Shown piece after piece: positions 1-7,804 of a stretch of 64,000 nt of DNA. How positions within the stretch are numbered: the stretch's first letter is position 1; each line of letters begins with the position of its first letter. The position numbers and the translations under genes are program-made. Source of the stretch: Roseicyclus sediminis (GTDB taxonomy: Bacteria; Pseudomonadota; Alphaproteobacteria; Rhodobacterales; Rhodobacteraceae); NCBI RefSeq assembly GCF_025515305.1, contig NZ_JAOPHT010000014.1, positions 33,433 to 97,432 of the forward strand, given 5' to 3'. The notes beneath the pieces were generated by a model, which had not been told where the DNA came from, searched no databases, and saw only the letters and a list, made by a program, of their open reading frames with translations.

Positions 1-61
1 GCTCGATGTCGCGCGGGTTCTCGGTTTCCCGGATATTGTTCTTGTAGGCTGCGACGCTCAT
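1..61 (-). CDS. flaF: Flagellar biosynthesis regulator FlaF (5' part only)
   Basis: Only the first 20 codons are inside the window; the gene runs off the left edge. The translation starts MSVAAYKNNIRETENPRDIE, the typical FlaF N-terminus with its MSV-AYK and ETE-PR positions. In alphaproteobacteria FlaF acts with FlbT to couple flagellin synthesis and secretion to hook completion. It lies directly downstream of the flagellin gene on the same strand, the usual place for flaF, so flbT may follow outside the window. The identification rests on a short stretch plus context. Confidence 0.8.
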   Translation of the reverse strand, partial: MSVAAYKNNIRETENPRDIE

Positions 62-145
62 GGTACCTGCCCATTCCTTCTTGTGGCCCAACGGCTCGAT
101 TATTGTCTGTTCTTCAGCCAGGTTCGACCGGCTGTTTTGGTATTC

Positions 146-174
146 GCGGGGCCCAAAGCGCCTCAGGGCCCCGC
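146..174 (-). terminator. Stem-loop between flagellin and flaF
   Basis: A perfect 9-bp GC-rich inverted repeat (146-154 pairs with 166-174, 11-base loop) lies between the flagellin stop and flaF. No T-run follows on the minus strand. It may stabilise the flagellin mRNA 3' end or only partly terminate, letting some transcription reach flaF. Confidence 0.45.
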
Positions 175-195
175 TGTTGTGTTATCGGCCCGAGA

Positions 196-1029
196 TCACC
201 GGAACAGGGCGAGGATGCTCTGCGGGTTCTGGTTCGCGATGGACAGGGATTGGGTCGCCAACTGCTGCTGCACCTGGAGCGCCTGGAGACGCGCGGCCTC
301 TTCTTCCATGTTCGCATCGACCATTGCGCCGACGCCGGAATCCAGCACGTCGACCAACTCGGTGATGAACGTCTGTTGCGTCTCGATGGCCTTTTCGGCC
401 ACGCCCAGCGCCGTTGCCTCCTGCATGATGGCCGTGAGAGCTGCGTCAGCAGCCTGAACGTCGGCTTCCACCGGAGTACCGGCCAGCACGGTCGCCGCGA
501 CGGTCTCGAGGGCGGTCACCTGGGCTTCAAGACCCGCGATCGTGAAATCCTGCGAGGTCACGTTCAGTGTCGCACCGGCACGAGCGATACCGGTCGTGAC
601 GGTCTTGGTCCCGGCCGAAGCGTCCAGAAGCAGGTTTTCCCCGTTGAACGAGGACTGGCTGATCGTGGTGCGCATCTGTTCGGTAAGCGCGGTGAGCTCC
701 GATGCGACCGCAGCGTTGTCAACGCCGGGCTGGGATGCGAAGGCGACGCGCTCGACGAATTGCTGGGCGAGATCGGTCAGGGTTTCGGCACCGACCCGCG
801 CGGTCGACATCGCGCCCTTTGCGAGAGCCATGCTCTCGTTGACGGCGGACAACATGCTGCTCTCCGACCGCATCGTGGTTGCGATCTGGAAATAGGCGGC
901 GTTGTCTTTGCCGGACTCGACCTTGAAGCCGCTCGAGATGCGGCCCTGGGTCTCGGTCATGTTGTTGTTGATGGTGCGAAGAGTGGACAGCGCATTCATC
1001 GCCGCCATGTTCGTGTTAATCGAAGACAT
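196..1029 (-). CDS. fliC: Flagellin
   Basis: A 277-residue flagellin. The N-terminal D0/D1 coiled coil (MSSINTNMAAMNALSTLRTI, then the RISSGFKVESGKDNAAYF region) and the C-terminal D0 helix (QLATQSLSIANQNPQSILALFR) are both intact. The middle is short, so the outer D2/D3 domains are essentially absent, as in many small alphaproteobacterial flagellins. The protein is secreted by the flagellar type III apparatus and polymerises into the filament. A perfect CtrA box lies 89 bases upstream of the start, and flaF follows downstream. It is the only flagellin gene in the window. Confidence 0.95.
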   Translation of the reverse strand: MSSINTNMAAMNALSTLRTINNNMTETQGRISSGFKVESGKDNAAYFQIATTMRSESSMLSAVNESMALAKGAMSTARVGAETLTDLAQQFVERVAFASQPGVDNAAVASELTALTEQMRTTISQSSFNGENLLLDASAGTKTVTTGIARAGATLNVTSQDFTIAGLEAQVTALETVAATVLAGTPVEADVQAADAALTAIMQEATALGVAEKAIETQQTFITELVDVLDSGVGAMVDANMEEEAARLQALQVQQQLATQSLSIANQNPQSILALFR

Positions 1030-1117
1030 TGCTTTCTCCAGTGCTTCGGTATGGGACTCTCGTCTTTCTGACGAGTAGGCGAGTTCTTGCTCGCACGATT
1101 GACTTTGTCCCTCACGG

Positions 1118-1132
1118 TTAAGGCAGGATTAA
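1118..1132. promoter_or_regulatory. CtrA box upstream of flagellin
   Basis: A perfect TTAA-N7-TTAA (TTAAGGCAGGATTAA) lies between the flgN stop and the flagellin start. This is the established full CtrA recognition motif. CtrA controls motility genes in Rhodobacterales, so direct CtrA control of flagellin is the likely reading. Confidence 0.75.
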
Positions 1133-1135
1133 GGA

Positions 1136-1555
1136 TTACAAGGACTCATCTATTGTTTTTTTCTTGTCGCGGTCTGACAGAATCCTGTTGCTTTCGTGCC
1201 GCAATCCACCCTTTGCGTCATAGGTCCTGCCGAGGCTGTCGCGTTCGGAAAGACGTGTCAGCTCGGCCGCCACGTCCCGCAGGGCCTGAGACATGCGACC
1301 CGCGATTTCTGCATTTCGGTTCAGCAGATCGCGCAGCCGCGCAACGCGCAGTCGCAGAAGCGCCTCGGTCTCTGCGCCGTTTCCCGCGAGGCCGGCGACG
1401 ATCTCGGCTTCTCCGGCTTCCAGCGCGGCAGCGAGTGCCGTCTTTTCCTCAAGGAGATGCGCCACGAGCTCGACGTTGCCCTTCTCGATTGCCGCGTTCT
1501 CGTGCTCGAGAAGGTCAGCCATCCTGCGCAGCGTGTCCCAGGTGTCGGCCATCAT
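1136..1555 (-). CDS. flgN: FlgN/FlbY-type flagellar chaperone-like protein
   Basis: A 139-residue, almost wholly helical protein. The first ~110 residues are rich in Leu, Ala and Glu heptads (WDTLRRMADLLEHENAAIE, EEKTALAAALEAGEAEIV). This is the FlgN-type coiled coil that binds hook-associated proteins FlgK and FlgL before export. Its start overlaps the flgJ stop as ATGA, so it is the third gene of flgI-flgJ-flgN, matching flgI-cheL-flbY of Caulobacter. Two consecutive ATGs (1555 and 1552) are possible starts. The assignment rests on fold and gene order, because this family is poorly conserved in sequence. Confidence 0.7.
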   Translation of the reverse strand: MMADTWDTLRRMADLLEHENAAIEKGNVELVAHLLEEKTALAAALEAGEAEIVAGLAGNGAETEALLRLRVARLRDLLNRNAEIAGRMSQALRDVAAELTRLSERDSLGRTYDAKGGLRHESNRILSDRDKKKTIDESL

Positions 1556-1854
1556 CGCTCGCTTCCCCCTTCCGTGCGGCTGTAGCCTGCAATGGCGGCC
1601 TCAACGCTTTGCGCGATCCCGGCCCGACCACCGGCAGCCATTTCCTCTGCGATCGCGTTCGCCAGGAAACTGCGCCACATCTCCTCGACGTGGCCACCGC
1701 CCATCATTCCTTCCGGCACCGTCCTGAGAAGCTGATCCACGGTCTGGGAGAGAAACAGCGCCTCGAAATCCTGCGCCGTTTGCTCGGCCGCGCCCGCGAG
1801 GGGCCGAGCGGAAATTGCAGCCACATGGACCGCGACCGGGCTCGCCTCCGTCAT
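1552..1854 (-). CDS. flgJ: Rod-binding protein (FlgJ N-terminal domain / CheL type)
   Basis: A 100-residue protein with the FlgJ rod-binding core: DFEALFLSQTVDQLLRTVPE followed by MMGGGHVEEMWRSFLANAIAEEMAAGG. It lacks the C-terminal muramidase domain of enterobacterial FlgJ, as is normal for alphaproteobacterial CheL proteins. The domain acts as a periplasmic rod-assembly scaffold; opening peptidoglycan would need a separate lytic enzyme, not seen here. It overlaps flgI and flgN by ATGA at both ends, so the three are likely translationally coupled. Confidence 0.85.
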   Translation of the reverse strand: MTEASPVAVHVAAISARPLAGAAEQTAQDFEALFLSQTVDQLLRTVPEGMMGGGHVEEMWRSFLANAIAEEMAAGGRAGIAQSVEAAIAGYSRTEGGSER

Positions 1855-3002
1855 CAGATGATCTCCAGATCTGCGTGAAGCGCGCCCGCGGCCTTTATCG
1901 CTTGAAGGATCGAGATCGTCTCGGTCGCGCCTACACCAATTGCGTTCAAACCATCGACGAGCCGCTGCAGGCTCACGTTGCCCTCGAGAACGGTGAACTG
2001 CGCCTCCCGTTCGCGAACCTCCACTTCGGTCTGGGGCACAATGACCGTCTCACCGATCGAGAAGGGCTCCGGCTGGCTCACTTCGATCTCTTCGCGCACG
2101 ATCACGGTGAGGCCGCCCTGGCTCACGGCCACCTCGCCGATCCGCACGTTGGCACCAATCACGATAGTGCCTGACCTTGCGTCGATGACGACGCGCGCGA
2201 CAGTGTCCGGGCTCACGCGCAGGTTCTCGATATGCGCCATGAGTTGCGTGAGATCCGGGTGGTTGCGGGCGTTGATCTCGATAGTCGTCGGATCGAGGGC
2301 GCGCGCGGCATTCGCGCCAAGGTAGGCGTTGATCGCCTCTTCCACGCGCTGCGCGGTGGTGAAATCGGGTGTCCTCAACGCCAGGCGGATCGTGTTCAGA
2401 TGATCGAACGCAAAGGGGATCTCTCGCTCGACGATTGCGCCGTTCTCGATGCGTGCCACGGTCGGCACGCCTTCGACGATCGAGGCATTGATGCCCTGCG
2501 CCGCGTAACCGGCCACCGCGATAGGCCCTTGCGCGACAGCGTAAACCTCGCCGTCGGCTCCGGTCAGCGTTGTGACGATAAGGGTCCCGCCCCTCAGACT
2601 GCTCGCATCGCCGATGGAGGACACGACCACATCGATCGTCTGACCCATCCTAGCGAATGCCGGCAAAGACGCGGTGACGAGAACGGCGGCAGTGTTCTGC
2701 GTCCGTATCTCGTCTCCCGACAAGTTGCCCGCCCCAAGACGCTCGAGCATGCCTTCGATGGAGCTTTCGGTGAAGGGGCTGTTTCTTAGCGTGTCGCCCG
2801 TCCCGTTCAGGCCGACCACAAGGCCATACCCCACGAGCTGGTTCTCACGTACGCCATCGACGGTGGCGATGTCCTTGATGCGAACATCCGAACCGGACGG
2901 GAGAGGCAGGCTCAGCCCGGAAATATCGGCCCCGGCCTGGAGCGCCAATCCCAACCCAACCGACAAGCCGGCCAGCATTCTGATCGCAGATCTGAAGCGC
3001 AT
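1854..3002 (-). CDS. flgI: Flagellar P-ring protein FlgI
   Basis: The P-ring surrounds the rod in the peptidoglycan layer. The start at 3002 (MRFRSAIRMLAGLSVGLGLA) gives 382 residues, a typical signal peptide ending near LQAGA, and a strong GAGGAGGGG ribosome site; a longer in-frame ATG at 3041 has no such support. FlgI hallmarks are clear: RIKDIATVDGVRENQLVGYGLVVGL, LNGTGDTLRNSPFTESSIEG, and the C-terminal GATETISILQAIKAAGALHADLEII. It is the first gene of flgI-flgJ-flgN and diverges from the ftcR-like regulator across a 184-base promoter region. Confidence 0.95.
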   Translation of the reverse strand: MRFRSAIRMLAGLSVGLGLALQAGADISGLSLPLPSGSDVRIKDIATVDGVRENQLVGYGLVVGLNGTGDTLRNSPFTESSIEGMLERLGAGNLSGDEIRTQNTAAVLVTASLPAFARMGQTIDVVVSSIGDASSLRGGTLIVTTLTGADGEVYAVAQGPIAVAGYAAQGINASIVEGVPTVARIENGAIVEREIPFAFDHLNTIRLALRTPDFTTAQRVEEAINAYLGANAARALDPTTIEINARNHPDLTQLMAHIENLRVSPDTVARVVIDARSGTIVIGANVRIGEVAVSQGGLTVIVREEIEVSQPEPFSIGETVIVPQTEVEVREREAQFTVLEGNVSLQRLVDGLNAIGVGATETISILQAIKAAGALHADLEII

Positions 3003-3100
3003 GAAGATAAGCCCCTCCTCGAATACACGCCCCGGAGCCAAGGCCCGTATCGTGAGACCACGGTTTTCTCATCACATACAGCACATTCTCTATACTTGCT

Positions 3101-3118
3101 ATTCTTAACTTTATTCAT
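3101..3118. promoter_or_regulatory. Candidate motility operator (ATTCTT/ATTCAT direct repeat)
   Basis: ATTCTTAACTTTATTCAT lies in the divergent flgI/ftcR promoter region; its two ATTC units start 12 bases apart. Related tandem TATTCTT elements occur at 9664, 16051, 18291 and 19904, all in motility promoters. OmpR-type winged-helix proteins usually bind such 10-12-base direct repeats, so the adjacent FtcR-like protein is the first candidate binder. This is inference from pattern only. Confidence 0.4.
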
Positions 3119-3186
3119 GTATCTTGCGCAAGGATAGCATGAATCGTGCTGTGATTTCGTGCAATTGCGAGCTTAGGGGTACCTGG

Positions 3187-3894
3187 ATGCAGGTGTACGT
3201 TCACGAGCCTCGGAAAAACCGGATCGCAAGCCTCCTGGCGGAGCTCAGGTCGGACAAGATCGTCCCGAGCCCGATCGACGACGCATTCTTCGAGCGGGAC
3301 CTTTCCCTGCTCAATCGGCCGGATAGTCTGGGCAATGCCCTGCTTTTGGCTGCGGTTCCCGGAGTGAACGAGAGGATCACGGCGCTTCGAGAGGCCGGGT
3401 GCGAAAACCCGGTGGTCGTCATGCGTGATTTCCGCAACGCCCAGGATACGGCACTTCTGCTGGATCGTGGCGCGGACGAAGTGGTTGTCATGCCGATCAA
3501 GGCCGTCGAACTGAGGGCGCGCGTCAACGCCATTCTACGGCGATCGCACGGCCATTCGGCGGACGAGGTGAAGGTGGGTGAGATCGTCGCGTATTTCGAC
3601 GGTCGGGATCCGGAAGTCGCCGGACATCGTCTGCGCCTGTCTCAACGCGAGCACGCGATCTTCAAGCAACTGGCCCTCAATGCGACCAAGGTGGTGCCCA
3701 AGTCGGCCATCTACGACGCGGTCTATGGCATCGCTGACGTACCGCCCTTCGAGAAGGTGATCGACGTCTACATCTGCAAGATACGCAAGAAGCTGGAAGC
3801 CACCACTCCGCAAGGCAGCCGATACATCGAGACCGTACCTGGGCGAGGATACCGGTTTTCGGACGATGCCATCGCGAAACCGGGTGGGGTCTGA
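3187..3894 (+). CDS. ftcR: FtcR/CtrA-type atypical response regulator
   Basis: A 235-residue regulator with an N-terminal receiver-like domain (about 1-120) and a C-terminal OmpR-type winged helix (about 130-230). The linker AYFDGRDPEV and the DNA-binding end VIDVYICKIRKKLE...YIETVPGRGYRF resemble FtcR/Rem of Rhizobiales and CtrA. The usual acidic pair and phospho-Asp of receivers are not visible: strand 1 reads MQVYVHEP and strand 3 reads ALLLAAVPG. It may therefore act without phosphorylation. I chose the ATG at 3187 because AGGGG precedes it; in-frame ATGs at 3139 and further upstream are less well placed. It lies between flgI and flgL, as ftcR does in rhizobial flagellar clusters. Confidence 0.75.
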   Translation: MQVYVHEPRKNRIASLLAELRSDKIVPSPIDDAFFERDLSLLNRPDSLGNALLLAAVPGVNERITALREAGCENPVVVMRDFRNAQDTALLLDRGADEVVVMPIKAVELRARVNAILRRSHGHSADEVKVGEIVAYFDGRDPEVAGHRLRLSQREHAIFKQLALNATKVVPKSAIYDAVYGIADVPPFEKVIDVYICKIRKKLEATTPQGSRYIETVPGRGYRFSDDAIAKPGGV

Positions 3895-3912
3895 CGTTCA
3901 AAACGCCCGCCA

Positions 3913-4998
3913 TTATCTCATGTAGTCGAGGAAACTCAGGCGAGAGATCCGGGCAGAGATCGCATATGCCGCCTCAAGTTGCGTCGAGAGTTGTTTCACC
4001 CGCGTCGCAGCCTCGAAAGGATCCACGCCTTCCAGGGCGTCGATGTACTTTTCGTAGACATCTGCGCGGCCTTCCTGTCGGATGATGGTATCCTCGACCG
4101 TGCGTTGTTGCGTCCCAAGCCTGGCCTCGATGCCCGTGATGCCCTCAATGCCATTCAGGATCCCCTCGACAGCCGCATCGACCCAAACGCGATAGGCGCC
4201 CGGGTCGGAAACCGTGGCGGGATCTACCGAAGCCAGCATCGCAAGCCCCTGCAGCGCCAGCGTGAATGGCGGATCATTCGCCTGAATGCCGTAGTTCAGG
4301 ACCGTCGCATCGTCGATCCGGGCCGTAACTCGGGGAGACGGGACGCCGCCCGCATCCAAAAGCGGTGTGCCCCTGTAGAAACTGGCTTCGAAGTGCGTCT
4401 CCGGCGCGGCAGCGTTGGTACTCGAGAATATCCGTGTGACCTCATCCAGCTTGGCCTGCGCATCCGCGGCGTCGACGATCTGCGGCCCGACGACGCCCGC
4501 CAGCACGTCACTTGGCGAGAGACCCGTTATTTCGTTCGCCTGCCCCCAGGTCTGCAGAGCCGTACGACCGCTCTCGGTCCCTGAAAAAAGATGGGCGCCC
4601 TGGTAGGTCGCGTTGAGTTGCGTCACGACCTGTTCGTAGGCCGCCTTGGCGGATTGCGCCACGACACGCACCGTCGGGCCCGGGGTCGTCCGGTTAGCGA
4701 TCGCGATGTCGAGGAAGTCCTGCACCGTTTCGCGGACCGTCCCCAGTGTCGTGGCCATCAATTCCATCTTGTTTGCCACGAGCCGGTTTCCAGTGAGGAA
4801 ATTCTCGTTGCTGGCCGCGCTCGAGCGGACGCTGAGCAGCTCGCTCGCACGGAAACCCAACGCCGCGTAGACGTCGCTTTTCCGACCCGTCGACATCTCC
4901 TCGCTCGCGCGTTCCAGCCGCTGCTGGATGTCGGCGACCGTCTCCCGGCGGAAATTGGCGGCGGTGAGCGTCGAGAGCGTGCCCGAGATGGAAGTCAT
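3913..4998 (-). CDS. flgL: Hook-filament junction protein FlgL
   Basis: A 361-residue hook-associated protein 3. It has flagellin-like terminal helices: N-terminal ETVADIQQRLERASEEMSTGRKSD and a C-terminal helix ending YAISARISRLSFLDYMR. The central STYQGAHLFSGT-type segment (ATYQGAHLFSGTESGRTAL) is diagnostic of FlgL. It is the last gene of the flgE-flgK-flgL unit, 11 bases after flgK, and ends tail to tail with the ftcR-like gene. It forms the distal junction onto which flagellin polymerises and would be exported with FlgN-type chaperone help. Confidence 0.93.
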   Translation of the reverse strand: MTSISGTLSTLTAANFRRETVADIQQRLERASEEMSTGRKSDVYAALGFRASELLSVRSSAASNENFLTGNRLVANKMELMATTLGTVRETVQDFLDIAIANRTTPGPTVRVVAQSAKAAYEQVVTQLNATYQGAHLFSGTESGRTALQTWGQANEITGLSPSDVLAGVVGPQIVDAADAQAKLDEVTRIFSSTNAAAPETHFEASFYRGTPLLDAGGVPSPRVTARIDDATVLNYGIQANDPPFTLALQGLAMLASVDPATVSDPGAYRVWVDAAVEGILNGIEGITGIEARLGTQQRTVEDTIIRQEGRADVYEKYIDALEGVDPFEAATRVKQLSTQLEAAYAISARISRLSFLDYMR

Positions 4999-5009
4999 TG
5001 GCCTTTTCC

Positions 5010-6422
5010 TCAGAACGCGGCGAGAAGCGTGTCGAGCATTTCCGTCAGGGAACGGATGACTTGGCTGTTGGCCGCATATGCCTGCTCGATTTCCACAAGC
5101 CGTTGAAGTTCATCGTCGAGGTTCACGCCGGAAATCCCGCTCCGCACGGCCTCGATCGACGCCGCGCTGGCAAGCAGCGTCTCCTGGCGCTGCTGCGCCG
5201 AAACGCGCGTCTGTTGCTGGTCCGCCACCAGTCCGGCGACGAACTGGCCGATAGTGACGTTGTTGCCCAGCCCGGCCAAAGCATCGAAACCATGCGTGGT
5301 TTCAAAAATATCGACGAAGGCATTTGGCTGGGTGGCGTCGCTGGCGGCCCCCGGGGCGATCGCGCCCACGCCGTCGCGCAGACGCCAAAGAAACCCGCCC
5401 GCTTCAGGGCGGACCGCGTCGTTGACACCTATGCGGCTCGCAAGATCGTCGGTGCTTGCCGGCAGACCGGCATTTCCCCGCTCGACGAAAAGGCCTGTCG
5501 CGCCCGGAGTCAGCGATGCGTCTGCTGCCGAGAACTCCTCGATCAGGGCGCGCGCGGTCTCGTCGAGTTGCAACTGCATCCTTGGAAAGACCGCGTTCAG
5601 CAGCTCGATCTGACCTGCGAGTTTGCCTTCGGCGAACCCACGCTCACCGGGCCGGCCCGGTGTGATGTCGACACCGTCCGCGAGAAGCATTCCGGACACT
5701 TCGTCGAAGCTGATGGTCCTGCGGTTCCGGTCGGCGAGCAGTTCGGTACCGCCCGCCGTGTAGATGGACAGGCGTCCGGACGCGTCGGAAACGACGTGGA
5801 GATCGGCGACTTCGGACAACTGGTCGACGAGCGCGGCCGCTTCGTCCAGCAGGGCCGCTTCGAGATCCGTTCCCGAACCGGCCTTCGGGATCCTGCCGTT
5901 CAGTTCGGCCAACCGCATGAGCCCCGAGTTCAGGGTCGCGACGGATGCTCCGATCCGCTCGTGGGTCAGGGCCCGCGCCTCATCGAGGGCGTCGGCCGTA
6001 TCGTTGAGCTCCCGCACAAGGCTTTCGGACGCCATCAACACTCCGGTCTGCGCAGCAGGCAGTTCGGGAGCGTTTGCAAGCTGGGTGAAGGCCGACCGAA
6101 GATCGGCGATCCGATCGGTCAGGCTCGTCCCCGCGCCGGGCTGGCCAAGGCGCGTGGTGTAGAGTTCAAGCCCCGAAGCGATCGCTTCCTGCCGGCCGGC
6201 GCGCGCCTGCTCGACGCGGAAGAGGCGCTCGACAGCCGCGTCTATCTCGCGGCGGATGCCGGTCACACGCACCCCTCCCGCCGCATCCGTCGCCTGCAGC
6301 GCAGTCTTCCGAGTATGGACGGGATTATCGGCGTTGGCGATGTTTCCCGCCGTGATCTCGGCACGCTTCTCCACCACGGCAAGGCCGCTCCGACTTATGG
6401 AGAGGGCGCTTGTGATTCCCAT
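5010..6422 (-). CDS. flgK: Hook-associated protein FlgK
   Basis: A 470-residue proximal hook-filament junction protein. The N-terminus MGITSALSISRSGLAVVEKR with EITAGNIANADNPVHTRKTA corresponds to the conserved FlgK start (NIANANTPGYTR in many homologues). The C-terminus SGVNLDDELQRLVEIEQAYAANSQVIRS followed by MLDTLLAAF is the typical FlgK end. The usual PGY is replaced by PVH, a small departure. It sits between flgE and flgL in the expected order. Confidence 0.95.
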   Translation of the reverse strand: MGITSALSISRSGLAVVEKRAEITAGNIANADNPVHTRKTALQATDAAGGVRVTGIRREIDAAVERLFRVEQARAGRQEAIASGLELYTTRLGQPGAGTSLTDRIADLRSAFTQLANAPELPAAQTGVLMASESLVRELNDTADALDEARALTHERIGASVATLNSGLMRLAELNGRIPKAGSGTDLEAALLDEAAALVDQLSEVADLHVVSDASGRLSIYTAGGTELLADRNRRTISFDEVSGMLLADGVDITPGRPGERGFAEGKLAGQIELLNAVFPRMQLQLDETARALIEEFSAADASLTPGATGLFVERGNAGLPASTDDLASRIGVNDAVRPEAGGFLWRLRDGVGAIAPGAASDATQPNAFVDIFETTHGFDALAGLGNNVTIGQFVAGLVADQQQTRVSAQQRQETLLASAASIEAVRSGISGVNLDDELQRLVEIEQAYAANSQVIRSLTEMLDTLLAAF

Positions 6423-6450
6423 GCTACCGAAGGCCCCTTTCGATCAGGTG

Positions 6451-7734
6451 TCAGCGCTTGATGCGCATCGTCTCGTCAAGCATCTCGTCAACCGTCGTCA
6501 CGATCTTAGCGTTCGATGAGTAGGCGCGCTGGATCTGGATGAGGTTCGTCAGTTCTTCCGCGATCTCGACATTCGAGGACTCGAGCGCCCCAGACGTGAT
6601 CGTGCCGGCCGCACCGGCAGATGCCGACGCCAATTCCAGCGGTCCGCTTTCATTGGACAGCAGGTAGGCATTGCCATTTGTCGTGAGCAAGCCGTTCGGG
6701 TTGGTCACCATGGCAAGCGGCACGCTGAACAGAGCACGTCGCATGCCGTTGTCGAAGATACCAAAGACGTCACCGTTTTCGGTCACTTCGGCTCGGGATA
6801 GCGTACCGCTTGACGACCCGTTCACCGTGACATCCAGGGGCGAATATTCGCCGGCGAACTGAGTGATGCCGCCATAGGTTCCAACCGCGCCGAGATCGAT
6901 CGTGACGGTCTGGCCTCCGCCGATATCGATATCGAAAAGACCGTCATCGGCAGATGCACCGGCCGACGTGACGTTCGTGAAGTTGGTGTAGGACAGGGGC
7001 GCCCCGGGGGCCGCCCCGGTGTCGGCGAACGTCACCGTCAGGGAACCGAGCGGAGCGCCCGCCTCGTCCTCGACGTTCAGGAGCCATTCGTTGTTCGTTG
7101 CCTGGGGCGTCCACGCGAATTGCAACCTCTGGGTGGCTCCGAGTGGATCGTAGATACTTGCCGAAGACCTGAAGGGCGCGCCGGCGCCAACACCTGTCTG
7201 TTGCGATGGCAGGTTGCCGCGGATCCCCATCTCGGACGTCGCCTCACCCGGGATTGTCTGGGTCCCCACGTTCACGGTCGACAGGCCCGAAAACGAATTG
7301 CGGTCCGCCGCCATCAGCGTTCCGTTCGTGTCGTAGGGGAAACCCGAGAGATAGAACCCCGCAGCGTTGCGGAGATCCCCGTTCTCATCCGGCCGGAAAG
7401 AGCCCGCTCGCGTCAGCATGTAGTTTGAAAGAGCCGGGTCATTCGGGTTCTTCGACACGACAAAGAAGCCCGGGCCGCTTATGGCGAGGTCGGTGGGGCG
7501 ACTGGTCGTTCGAAGTTGCCCGTCCGCGTCGATGTCCGAGGCTTGGACCGCCCTCACGCCACCGGGCGGTGCAGTACCGCTCGACGATGCGACCGTGGAG
7601 GAAACCATCTGTGCGAAGCTGCGCCGGTAACCGTCGGTGCCGGCATTCGCGATGTTGGAAGAAACACTCACCACGGCCGTCATGTTGGCCTTGAGCCCGC
7701 TGACGCCGTTCTGCAAGGCGGAATTGATGCTCAT
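6451..7734 (-). CDS. flgE: Flagellar hook protein FlgE
   Basis: A 427-residue hook subunit. The N-terminal rod-hook motif (ALQNGVSGLKANMTAVVSVS, SNIANAGTDGYRRSFAQM) and the C-terminal helix (GALESSNVEIAEELTNLIQI, QRAYSSNAKIVTTVDEMLDE) are both present. The central domains are of normal length for alphaproteobacterial FlgE. An AAAGGA ribosome site precedes the ATG, and a perfect CtrA box lies 50 bases upstream. It heads the flgE-flgK-flgL unit. Confidence 0.95.
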   Translation of the reverse strand: MSINSALQNGVSGLKANMTAVVSVSSNIANAGTDGYRRSFAQMVSSTVASSSGTAPPGGVRAVQASDIDADGQLRTTSRPTDLAISGPGFFVVSKNPNDPALSNYMLTRAGSFRPDENGDLRNAAGFYLSGFPYDTNGTLMAADRNSFSGLSTVNVGTQTIPGEATSEMGIRGNLPSQQTGVGAGAPFRSSASIYDPLGATQRLQFAWTPQATNNEWLLNVEDEAGAPLGSLTVTFADTGAAPGAPLSYTNFTNVTSAGASADDGLFDIDIGGGQTVTIDLGAVGTYGGITQFAGEYSPLDVTVNGSSSGTLSRAEVTENGDVFGIFDNGMRRALFSVPLAMVTNPNGLLTTNGNAYLLSNESGPLELASASAGAAGTITSGALESSNVEIAEELTNLIQIQRAYSSNAKIVTTVDEMLDETMRIKR

Positions 7735-7783
7735 TCGGATGATCCTTTCCGTGTTTGGTCGCGGATGAGATTGCTCGGAAAGA

Positions 7784-7798
7784 TTAAAGGAAGATTAA
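7784..7798. promoter_or_regulatory. CtrA box upstream of flgE
   Basis: A perfect TTAA-N7-TTAA (TTAAAGGAAGATTAA) lies 50 bases before the flgE start, in the 70-base gap between flgE and the helical-repeat gene. It is the second exact CtrA motif I found in the motility locus. Confidence 0.75.
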
Positions 7799-7804
7799 AT
7801 TAAA

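Noticed and set aside
103..1071. Long plus-strand reading frame over the flagellin gene
   Set aside because: Shadow of flagellin on the other strand; composition Arg/Gly/His-rich and no domain.
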